This document shows, one piece after another, positions 7,199-15,049 of a stretch of 64,000 nucleotides of DNA. Below the pieces are notes generated by a model that was not told where the DNA came from, ran no database searches, and worked only from the letters and a program-made list of their open reading frames with translations. The stretch is from assembly GCF_000210075.1 (NCBI RefSeq), contig NC_021017.1:3214382-3278381 (forward strand), in the 5' to 3' direction. This stretch comes from Bacteroides xylanisolvens XB1A. GTDB lineage: Bacteria; Bacteroidota; Bacteroidia; Bacteroidales; Bacteroidaceae. Within the stretch, counting starts at the first letter, position 1. The number at the start of each line of letters is the position of its first letter. The translations under genes were made by a program, and so were the position numbers.

Positions 7199-8566
7199 AT
7201 GGGTTTCGTAGTTTTACACATGGAAAAGGCGCACGGCAGCGACAGCGGAACGACCGCACATATCGAGCGTTTCATCATACCGAAGAACGCCGACCCCACA
7301 CGCACGCACCTAAACCGCAGGCTCATCGAATACCCCAACGGGGTGAAAGACCGTTCGGCGGCTATACAGCAGAGATTAGAAGAAGCTGGGCTGACACGCA
7401 AAATCGGAAGCAACCAAGTACGGGCTATCCGCATCAACGTATCGGGAACGCACGAGGACATGAAGCGGATAGAAGAAGAGGGGCGTTTGGACGAGTGGTG
7501 CGCCGACAATCTGAAATACTTCGCCGATACGTTCGGAGAGGAGAACATCGTGGCGGCTCACCTGCACAGGGACGAGGAAACACCGCACATACACGTTACG
7601 CTCGTCCCCATCGTCAAGGGAGAGCGAAAGCGCAGGAAACGGGAGGAGCAGACGAAGAAGCGATACCGCAAGAAGCCGACCGACACCGTGAGACTGTGCG
7701 CAGACGATATTATGACACGGCTGAAATTGAAGTCCTACCAAGATACCTATGCCGAAGCGATGGCGAAATACGGGCTGCAAAGGGGCATAGACGGCTCGAA
7801 AGCTCGCCACAAGTCCACGCAGCAGTATTATCGGGATATACAGAAACTCGCCGACAGTCTGAAAGCGGAGGTGGTGGATTTGCAGCAGCAGAAAGAAACG
7901 GCGCAGGAGGAATTAAGGCAGGCGAAAAAAGAGATACAGACCGAGAAGCTGAAAGGGGCGGCAACCGCTGCAGCCGCCAACATCGCCGAGAGCGTCGGTT
8001 CTCTTTTCGGGAGCAACAGGGTCAAGACACTGGAAAGGGAGAACACTGCCCTGCATAGGGAGGTAGCCGACCACGAGGAAACCATCGAAGCCCTGCAAGA
8101 TAGGATACAGACCATGCAGGCAGACCACAGCCGGGAGATACGGGAAATGCAGCGGAAGCACGGCAGGGAGATAGCAGACAAGGACACAAGGCACAAGCAG
8201 GAAATATCGTTTCTGAAAACGGTAATCGCAAGGGCAGCGGCATGGTTTCCCTATTTTCGTGAAATGCTCCGTATCGAAAACCTTTGCCGCCTTGTGGGGT
8301 TCGATGAAAGGCAGACCGCAACGCTCGTCAAGGGAAAGCCGTTGGAGTATGCAGGGGAACTCTATTCGGAGGAACACGGACGGAAATTCACGACCGAAAA
8401 GGCAGGTTTCCAAGTGGTGAAAGACCCCACGGACGGGACTAAATTGGTTCTTGCCATCAACCGAAAGCCCATTGCCGAGTGGTTCAAGGAACAGTTCGAG
8501 AAGTTAAGGCAGAACATACGGCAACCTATACAGCAGCAAAGGAAAAGCAGGGGTATGAAACTGTAA
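7199..8566 (+). CDS. mobV: MobV-family relaxase (Pre/Mob type)
   Basis: This 455-residue protein has an N-terminal relaxase domain (about 1-210). The metal-binding/active-site signature HLHRDEETPHIH (about 121-132) is diagnostic of the pMV158 MobV/Pre family. The stretch from about 215 to 345 is a long charged coiled coil (VVDLQQQKETAQEELRQAKK and onward). The C-terminal domain of about 100 residues is of unknown role. It should nick oriT and pilot the single strand through a helper conjugation pore. The palindrome cluster ends about 50 bp before the start, as expected for a self-recognising oriT-mob unit. Confidence 0.93.
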   Translation: MGFVVLHMEKAHGSDSGTTAHIERFIIPKNADPTRTHLNRRLIEYPNGVKDRSAAIQQRLEEAGLTRKIGSNQVRAIRINVSGTHEDMKRIEEEGRLDEWCADNLKYFADTFGEENIVAAHLHRDEETPHIHVTLVPIVKGERKRRKREEQTKKRYRKKPTDTVRLCADDIMTRLKLKSYQDTYAEAMAKYGLQRGIDGSKARHKSTQQYYRDIQKLADSLKAEVVDLQQQKETAQEELRQAKKEIQTEKLKGAATAAAANIAESVGSLFGSNRVKTLERENTALHREVADHEETIEALQDRIQTMQADHSREIREMQRKHGREIADKDTRHKQEISFLKTVIARAAAWFPYFREMLRIENLCRLVGFDERQTATLVKGKPLEYAGELYSEEHGRKFTTEKAGFQVVKDPTDGTKLVLAINRKPIAEWFKEQFEKLRQNIRQPIQQQRKSRGMKL

Positions 8567-8705
8567 AGCTCCAATTTTATACAGCGAGCAAATAAATCTA
8601 TTGCAACATAAGTGATTATCACAACTTTTCACTACCTTTGTGGTTGGATTAGGGAAACTCCGTCCAAGACATATTAGAAAAGAAAGAAGCGTTATGCTTA
8701 TCTTG

Positions 8706-8854
8706 TTGTTGAAAACGTAGGAAATTTTCAAAATGAGCAAGGATGGCATAGTGGTTCTCACGCTATAGCGTGGGCTGCTATTACTACATCTGCTCATTAG
8801 GTTTTTCCTACGACCTTCAACAAAGACGTGGCATTGCAGTTCCACGCTTCGTGG
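8706..8854 (+). other. Long nested palindrome plus alternative hairpins ahead of cargo
   Basis: Within the 335-bp gap between mobV and the first cargo gene, one large imperfect hairpin spans 8706-8823. TTGTTGAA (8706-8713) pairs with 8816-8823, CGTAGGAAA (8716-8724) with 8804-8812, AATGAGCA (8732-8739) with 8791-8798, GATG (8742-8745) with 8787-8790, and the tip is the palindrome CACGCTATAGCGTG (8759-8772). Directly after it, CGTGG (8827-8831), CCACG (8842-8846) and CGTGG (8850-8854) can form two mutually exclusive hairpins. This could be a structured leader RNA, a recombination site or an attenuator for the DUF1266-like gene. Confidence 0.7.
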
Positions 8855-8901
8855 TTTAATAATAAAAGGTCTTAAGGAGCTGGAAAGACAAACATAGTAC
8901 T

Positions 8902-9639
8902 ATGGACATGACATCTCTTTGGGGAAGACTTGCAAAATTGCAGAGTTTCTTTCAGGATGGTTTGAATGTGGATGAAAATTCACATTTGCCAGAAGCGGAT
9001 TTACGCAAGATAAGTCTTGGCAATCTGTATGTATATCAACAACAAGGTGTATTGAACACATTCGAAACTGGCGTAACTCCCTCTGTTCGTAAAGTTATTT
9101 TAGGTGAATACTTTGGTATAACGGATAGGGATAGTGCCATCGAAACTTTGAATTGGTTGTCGCAAGCTCCCTCGCAAACAATGTTTCACTATGCTTATAC
9201 GGCTTTTCTTCAAGGAGGGGGTAATATAAGCAGGAAGTGGCTTAATGAAAATGAAGAATTGAAAGAACACACCGATTTCCGAAATGACTGTTTGGAAAAG
9301 TTGGAAACGATGGAGGAAAAATATCCGGACATTGAACAAGCTGGAATTGTCGTATCCAAAGAAGAAATGGGCAAACTCGGAGTACTTGCGTGGGATGCAG
9401 GAAGATTAAACTTTATCAGCAGACTTTGCCTTGAGCAAGAGTACATTGTAAAAGAAGAATGTATGCAGTGTATCAATGCCGCTTACGAGATGACCAAAGA
9501 AGTTTATACCAATTGGAAAGACTATGCTTATAGTTATGTTCTTGGTCGTACTTTGTCGATGGGAACTACCAACATGATTGGATTGGCAGAAGATTTACTG
9601 ACAGATACCAAAAGCCCTTGGACTTATATAAAATGGTGA
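8902..9639 (+). CDS. DUF1266-like cargo protein
   Basis: This 245-residue soluble protein has no signal peptide. The C-terminal part has the DUF1266 pattern: GVLAWDAGRLNFI, then about 30 residues on TNWKDYAYSYVLGRTL. An upstream stretch (about 50-90) with VILGEYFGITDRDSAIETL also fits that family. The biochemical role of DUF1266 is unknown to me; such proteins turn up in accessory regions and could act as immunity proteins. It is the first cargo gene after the mobilization module, preceded by the structured leader, and is more AT-rich than mobV, suggesting separate acquisition. The next gene follows after 45 bp. Confidence 0.6.
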   Translation: MDMTSLWGRLAKLQSFFQDGLNVDENSHLPEADLRKISLGNLYVYQQQGVLNTFETGVTPSVRKVILGEYFGITDRDSAIETLNWLSQAPSQTMFHYAYTAFLQGGGNISRKWLNENEELKEHTDFRNDCLEKLETMEEKYPDIEQAGIVVSKEEMGKLGVLAWDAGRLNFISRLCLEQEYIVKEECMQCINAAYEMTKEVYTNWKDYAYSYVLGRTLSMGTTNMIGLAEDLLTDTKSPWTYIKW

Positions 9640-9684
9640 TACTTTATTAAAAAACATTTATTAACTCTACATTTTTTTTGAATT

Positions 9685-10143
9685 ATGAAAACGTTTAATT
9701 ATGCTCCAGCCTCTCCTATCAAGGATAACATTACAATGTTGGCTGTATCAGTCGGTATGGTTGTCGTGCCGCTCGTTTATCCATTCGGTATAAGAATAGG
9801 CAGTACCCGAATACTTGGCCCTACGAGTACTGCCATTGTTTTTATAATCGGAGGACTCGTTCTCTTGGTAATAACATTGAACAAGGTTCGTCTTGCCCGT
9901 GCTTTGGCGGCGAACGGAGGAAAAATCGTTGTCGATGCAGATAGTGTAACCTATCCTATAATAAAGAAAGGGGAGAAAACCGACAAAATATTTAAAATAT
10001 CGGATATAAAACATCTTAAATATGACGATGAAGAAGGAGAATTGGAAATCTTCTTGACGGATGATACACAAATAACATTGCATGCAGGATTCTTTGAATC
10101 TTTCGAGCGATACGAGGAATTTTTCGCTTTGTTGAAGAAGTGA
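9685..10143 (+). CDS. Small membrane protein with PH-like domain
   Basis: The 152-residue protein has two closely spaced hydrophobic segments (about 17-35 and 48-65). A soluble tail of about 85 residues (KIVVDADSVTYPIIKKG, later FKISDIKHLKYDDEEGELEI) reads like a small beta-rich bacterial PH-like domain facing the cytoplasm. I do not recognise a named family. It is probably co-transcribed with the DUF1266-like gene and is followed directly by the attC-like palindrome. A partner or membrane-targeted immunity role is possible but unproven. Confidence 0.6.
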   Translation: MKTFNYAPASPIKDNITMLAVSVGMVVVPLVYPFGIRIGSTRILGPTSTAIVFIIGGLVLLVITLNKVRLARALAANGGKIVVDADSVTYPIIKKGEKTDKIFKISDIKHLKYDDEEGELEIFLTDDTQITLHAGFFESFERYEEFFALLKK

Positions 10144-10146
10144 AGA

Positions 10147-10223
10147 GGCTAACAAGTTCGATTTATGCGGATAATGGCGTGTGGCTCAATCGCTTTTCGT
10201 GGTGATTGAGCCACGTGTTAGCC
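10147..10223 (+). other. attC-like palindromic element between cargo genes
   Basis: GGCTAAC (10147-10153) starts 3 bp after the stop codon and is exactly complementary to GTTAGCC (10217-10223). Between them GTGGCTCAATC (10181-10191) is exactly complementary to 10204-10214. The layout (cassette stop, RYYYAAC-like box, inner stem, GTTRRRY-like box, next ATG 26 bp on) resembles integron attC sites. Each terminal box differs from that consensus by one base and the arms are asymmetric (27 versus 2 unpaired bases). No T-tract follows, so it is not an ordinary terminator. Confidence 0.6.
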
Positions 10224-10248
10224 GCAACCTTGAAAAACAAAAAATACA

Positions 10249-10989
10249 ATGAATAGAATATTGGCACTATACATCTTTTTACTATTGTGTGGCACGGTTT
10301 CCGCACAACAAATCGTAGAATGGAGCGATTTGCAGACTATAACAGATAACTCACGGCGCACGGTCTATTATAAAAAAGGCAGAAAACAGCCGTTACGGGG
10401 AAAATATCGCATTATACGAGGACTTGACGAGGAGTGTGTTAAATTTTCCGATGGCATGATAAACGGAGATTATCGCCGCTATCGTGATGGGGTGCTGCGT
10501 GAATCGGGTATATATGCCAAAGGCAAGCGTAACAGCACATTCACGGAGTATTACCAAGACGGCGTTACTCCCCGAAAGGAAACACCCATGCAGCAAGGCA
10601 AGATAGACGGAACTGTAAAGACCTATTTTCGTAACGGCAAAATAGAAGCCGAAAAGGAATATAAGCAGAGTGTGGAGAGCGGGCGGGAGCGCCGCTTTGA
10701 CAGCAAGACAGGAGAGCAGATTTTTGAATCTCATTATATCGACGGGAAAAAAGATGGCGAGGAGTGGGAAATCTTCGAGGATGCGAGCACGCTTCGCAGC
10801 AGGATAATACGCCACTACCGTAACGGAAAACTTGACGGCTCTTATCGTGTGGAATCGACACGGGACGGCAAACCCTATATAACTATCGAGGGACAATACA
10901 CTGACGGCGAGAAATCGGGGCAATGGATAGAACATAACTATGATAACAATACCCAAACCTGCACATGGCATGGTGAAGGTGGGGCTTAA
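10249..10989 (+). CDS. Secreted MORN-repeat (YwqK-type) protein
   Basis: The 246-residue protein has a signal peptide (MNRILALYIFLLL, cleavage near VSAQQ). Repeated short units of the MORN/YwqK kind follow from about residue 60: GDYRRYRDGVLRESG, GTVKTYFRNGKIEAE, GSYRVESTRDGKPYI, SGQWIEHN. Such repeats form extended beta-hairpin sheets. Annotation pipelines call relatives 'toxin-antitoxin YwqK family antitoxin', which is weak functional evidence. It is predicted periplasmic or outer-membrane-facing. The next gene begins 6 bp later, so the two form one transcription unit after the attC-like element. Confidence 0.7.
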   Translation: MNRILALYIFLLLCGTVSAQQIVEWSDLQTITDNSRRTVYYKKGRKQPLRGKYRIIRGLDEECVKFSDGMINGDYRRYRDGVLRESGIYAKGKRNSTFTEYYQDGVTPRKETPMQQGKIDGTVKTYFRNGKIEAEKEYKQSVESGRERRFDSKTGEQIFESHYIDGKKDGEEWEIFEDASTLRSRIIRHYRNGKLDGSYRVESTRDGKPYITIEGQYTDGEKSGQWIEHNYDNNTQTCTWHGEGGA

Positions 10990-10995
10990 ACAGAG

Positions 10996-11577
10996 ATGAA
11001 GATAGTTATCATAATACTACTTTTAACGCTTGCATCGGTCGTAAGCTGCGAGCCACCCATGCCGCCGACGGACGAGGAAATGATACGCCACTTCGCCACG
11101 CACGAGGCGGCATTCGACAAGATACGCAAAATCATGGCGGAGAGTTCGGAGGGAAGCTTTCACTATCCACCGCTCTCTCCCTGCGATATTCTCATCCTTG
11201 ATTCGGCAGGACAAATATCCTACCAACCGAACCAAGTGCAGGACACGCCGGTACACGGGTTATCAAGATCTGACCGAATACAACTCGACTCCTTGTTGTC
11301 AGAGATTGGATGCGGTCTTGTCCTTGTTGACCGCAGGGAGCAGGAAACGGCAGATTCGGTATATGTGAGCTTATTTATGCTGTACTACTCCCACGGCATC
11401 GTGGATGCGGGAACATCCAAGAGTTTCGTTTACGATCTCGAATTGAGAAGCCGCCGTGACATCCGTATCACCGAACACGGCGACCTGAACAAAATTTACC
11501 GCAGGACATACAATGACACTACGCTATACAAGCCCGTCAAGGAAGGCTGGTATATAGAGTTAGACCATTCACGATAA
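10996..11577 (+). CDS. Cargo lipoprotein of unknown function
   Basis: This 193-residue protein carries a lipoprotein signal with lipobox VVSC (Cys18). The mature part is charged, has no recognisable domain, and contains two further Cys residues, in SPCDIL and IGCGLV. It follows the MORN protein by 6 bp, pointing to joint expression and a shared job at the envelope. Small lipoproteins are a common form of immunity against periplasm-acting effectors, which is the inference here rather than evidence. It is the last gene of the element before the right-end regulatory stretch. Confidence 0.7.
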   Translation: MKIVIIILLLTLASVVSCEPPMPPTDEEMIRHFATHEAAFDKIRKIMAESSEGSFHYPPLSPCDILILDSAGQISYQPNQVQDTPVHGLSRSDRIQLDSLLSEIGCGLVLVDRREQETADSVYVSLFMLYYSHGIVDAGTSKSFVYDLELRSRRDIRITEHGDLNKIYRRTYNDTTLYKPVKEGWYIELDHSR

Positions 11578-11614
11578 TTTTCTTTTTTCGCAAGTCGATT
11601 TTATAAAATTGTCA

Positions 11615-11652
11615 CCGAAAGTTCGTACTTTCGGAAAAAGATGTTATATTTG
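11615..11652 (+). promoter_or_regulatory. Outward-facing promoter with operator-like palindrome
   Basis: TATATTTG at 11645-11652 fits the TAnnTTTG -7 consensus. TTCG at 11622-11625 lies 19 bp upstream at the -33 position. The -33 is embedded in a perfect 8-bp inverted repeat, CCGAAAGT (11615-11622) / ACTTTCGG (11627-11634). It points rightward out of the element toward the susC remainder and susD. Just after it a start-like ATG (11656) opens only a 10-codon frame. The remaining bases to 11797 contain a small hairpin (TCGGTT 11763-11768 / AACCGA 11775-11780) and no gene. Confidence 0.5.
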
Positions 11653-11788
11653 CAAATGAAAGAGTTATTTGACAGCATAGCAATGTAAAACGCTGAAATT
11701 CGCACAGTTGCTAAATCGTTACCTCTATTTCTCAAATAATTCGCTAAAAGTTTATTTCTCAATCGGTTAAGTCAAACCGAGAAAAATC

Positions 11789-11797
11789 TAAAATAAA
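11789..11797. repeat. Right 9-bp direct repeat (att core) TAAAATAAA
   Basis: This is an exact copy of 4685-4693. To its right the susC reading frame resumes with codons for KDNHIIIT, the normal end of an STN domain. It marks the right boundary of the element. Confidence 0.85.
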
Positions 11798-14700
11798 AGA
11801 TAATCATATTATCATCACCCGGCCTGTCGTTCAGAAATCAGATAAGAAACGGCGTATCAATGGTATCGTCAGTGATGTCAATGATGAATTGTTAATTGGA
11901 GTATCGGTATCAATTCCCGGTACTAATATTGGCACGGTGAGTAATATGGAAGGGAAATTTGAACTGGAAATACCGGAGGACGCTAAGAAATTGCAAGTGT
12001 CTTATATCGGTTTTGACACGCAGGAAATTTCATTGTCGCCTGGCAAGACGACATTCAACATTGTAATGGGAGAGAATGTGAAAATGCTTTCAGAAGTAGT
12101 AGTGGTTGGTTATGGCACACAAAAGAAGGTGAACCTGACCGGTTCGGTTGCTACGGTAAATTTGGAAAAGGAATCACTTTCCCGTCCTTTGGTCAGTGCT
12201 TCGCAGGCGTTGAGCGGTATGACAGCCGGTTTACAGGTGATGCAAAGCTCCGGGACTCCATATAATGAAGGCTTTTCTTTCAATATTCGGGGAGTAGGTA
12301 CCCTGAACAGTTCTTCACCACTCGTGTTGGTGGATGGGATGGAGCAAAGTCTGAATAATGTAGATCCCAACGATATTGCTTCTATTTCCATCCTGAAAGA
12401 TGCGGCCTCGTGTGCTATTTATGGTAACCGAGGGGCAAATGGGGTTATTCTGGTTACTACCAAAACCGGACAAACAGGAAAGGTCAGCGTGTCCTACAAT
12501 GCTACTTTTTCACTGAATCAACCTACCAAACTGATAAAAACGGTATCTAACTACGCCAAGTATATGGAATTGATGAACGAAGCTGCTACTAATATAGGAG
12601 AATCTGCTCCTTTCAGCGACATTACCATCAATCAATGGCGTGAGGCGGAAAAAGATCCGAATGGCATTTCGGCTTCCGGCTATCCTAATTATGTAGCTTA
12701 TCCTAATACAGATTGGTACGATGAGATATATAGTAACGACTGGATGATGAAACATTCGCTTTCCGTCACTGGACAGGAGGGACGTACCGGATATAATCTT
12801 TCTATATCTTACACTGACAATCCGGGATTAATCAAGGATACCGGATACCAACGCTATTTTCTGCGTGCCAATGTTTATTCGGATATTACTAAGTGGTTAC
12901 GTATTGGTACTCGCGTATGGGGGTATCACACTGACCAGAAGAAAAGCGATACCGGTTCACTCACCAATATTAATACTCAAAAGATGATACCGGGCGTATA
13001 TCCATATTATGACGGAAAATATGGTGCGCCGGAAGCGAACGAGGAAGATCCGCAATCTCACAATCCTCTGTGGGACATGGCGCAATCGGAAGGGCATATC
13101 AAGAACACGCAGTTCTTCACTACTTTCTATGCCAACGTGAAGTTTCTGAAACACTTCTCATACGATGTTAATTTGAACTATAAGGATTATCGTTATGAAT
13201 CGATGTCCGTAAATACGGATTATGGGAAATATAGTTTTAGTACAGATCAGTGGATAGCTGCCCCCAAAGATCCTGCCGATTTGTATACCCGTATGGCGTA
13301 TGTCCGTGAGAACCACTGGAAATTAACGCACTTGCTCAATTATAACCAGACTTTTTATAAGCATGATATTGGTATGTTATTGGGCTTTGAAGAAGAACGT
13401 TTTGTCAAACGGACTACCGACACTGCCAAACTTGGATTAATAGATTCGTCTGTGGGTGATCCAAGTTCTGCTACTACTCCTTCTTCCATAGGTGGTACAG
13501 GTGAGGAATTTACATCCCGTTCTTACTTCGGTCGTATTAACTATGCTTTCGACAGCCGTTATTTATTCGAGGTTAATATGCGTTATGACGGTTCCTCCCG
13601 TTTTGCTCCGGATAATCGCTGGGGGCTTTTTCCATCTTTCTCTGCCGGGTGGAGAATCAGTGAAGAGAGATTTATGAAAGGACTTCCTATCGACAATCTG
13701 AAATTACGTGCTTCGTGGGGTAAGTTAGGGAACAATGCGATTGGTAACTACGAATGGCAGGCTGTATACAACTCGGCAAAGTACGCGTTTGGAGGTAGCC
13801 TTAATAATGGTTTGGCAATTACTTCTATTTCCAACAACCTGTTGGAGTGGGAAAGTACTGCCATTACGAATATTGGTATCGACTTTGCAACTTTAAGAAA
13901 CCGTCTGACGTTTGAGGCTGAATTTTATAATAAAGTAACGGATGGAATCTTATATCGCCCTGATATGTATATGTCTCTCGGGACAGCCAGTGGCCCTCGT
14001 CAGAACATTGCGGAAGTGACTAACCGCGGTATTGAAATGACCCTGAATTGGCAAGACCGTATCGGTAAAGTAGAATATCGTGTATCCGGTAACTTTGCCT
14101 ATAACCAGAACAAGGTCAGTAAATACAAAGGAGAGTTGCAGCGTGGCTGGCTGACAGATGAAAACGGGAACCGTATTTATCAAACCAATATCGGTGATGT
14201 CTCTACCGGAGGATCTACCCGTGTAATAGAAGGTAAAATGATTAATGAATACTATATGTTGCAACCATATAAAGGTAATGGAAACGGCTTTAACGCAGAT
14301 GGAACAGTCAATATCAACGGTGGTCCGAGAGACGGAATGATCCGCACAGTAGACGACATGAAATGGCTGAATGCCATGGTAGGGGCAGGGTATAAGTTTT
14401 ATCCGCGTCAGAACGTCAGTAAGAGTGGCATTTGGTATGGTGATTACATCTATGCAGACTTAAATGGCGACGGTGTATATGGTAATGACGCTGATAATGA
14501 GTTTCAGGGATGTTCCAATGTGCCCAAGTATAACTTCGGTCTGCAGGCAAGCGCTAATTGGAAAGGCTTCGATTTCTCCATGAACTGGTCCGGTGCGGCA
14601 GGTTTCAAGATTTACTACTATCGTTTGGCATTGAACAGCAGTGCTACCATCAAAGGATATGCTATCGGGGAAGCAATAGCAAACGATCACTATTTCTTTG

Positions 14701-15029
14701 ATCCCAAAAATCCCAATGATCCGCGCACGAACTTGAGTTCAAAGAATCCTCGTTTGACAAATAACTCCGGTAACGACCAAAGTGGTATGACACAGTCATC
14801 AGTACATTTGCAAAAAGGGGATTATATTAAACTGAAGAACCTGACTATCGGATATACATTGCCTGCTGTCCTGTCGAAAAAAGTATATGCACAGAATATC
14901 CGTTTCTTTGCTTCCGGTGAAAATTTATTTACCATTACCGGGTATGAAGGAATGGACCCGGAAATGCGTACCGCAGTGGGATATTCTACTATGAGACAAT
15001 ATGCATTCGGTGTAAATATCACTTTCTAA
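11798..15029 (+). pseudogene. susC: SusC 3' part: carboxypeptidase-like, plug and TonB-dependent barrel
   Basis: The in-frame coding sequence continues from the STN end at 11798; the first ATG in frame is at 11889. It encodes the carboxypeptidase D-like domain (NGIVSDVNDELLIGVSVSI), the TonB box/plug region (SEVVVVGYGTQKKVNLTG) and the outer-membrane barrel ending in the aromatic-terminated strand YAFGVNITF. Without the 5' part at 4425-4693 it lacks a signal peptide and STN domain, so any product would remain in the cytoplasm. Joined to that part it gives 1166 residues, normal for a SusC with an STN domain. The 3' part shows no other damage, which suggests a recent insertion. Confidence 0.95.
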
Positions 15030-15049
15030 ACTTACTCTAAAACGATTTT

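Larger units (their letters stand above)
4694..11797 (+). mobile_element. 7.1-kb integrative mobilizable element inserted in susC
   Basis: The element spans 7,104 bp including one repeat copy. In order it carries a tyrosine integrase, an HTH-like protein, an 8-bp tandem repeat, an oriT-like palindromic region, a MobV relaxase, then four cargo genes. It has no coupling protein or type IV secretion genes, so it should depend on a helper conjugative element, as NBU-type elements do. Integrase and relaxase genes look richer in G+C than the flanking PUL, while the first two cargo genes are AT-rich, indicating a mosaic origin. Both boundaries are defined by the interrupted susC reading frame, which rejoins in frame on removal. 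Confidence 0.9.

Noticed and set aside
7168-8058. 296-codon plus-strand frame overlapping mobV
   Set aside because: It is an out-of-frame shadow of mobV rich in Arg/Gly/Ala. The mobV frame holds the relaxase signature.
10181-10214. Rho-independent terminator reading of the inner stem
   Set aside because: No T-tract follows on either strand, and the terminal complementary boxes extend beyond the stem.
4694-11797. Classical integron with intI
   Set aside because: The recombinase is a Bacteroidetes arm-binding integrase without the IntI signature, only one attC-like element is present, and the element also carries oriT-mob functions.
4694-11797. Composite transposon or IS insertion
   Set aside because: There is no DDE transposase and no terminal inverted repeats. 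The 9-bp repeat with a tyrosine integrase fits site-specific recombination better than target duplication.
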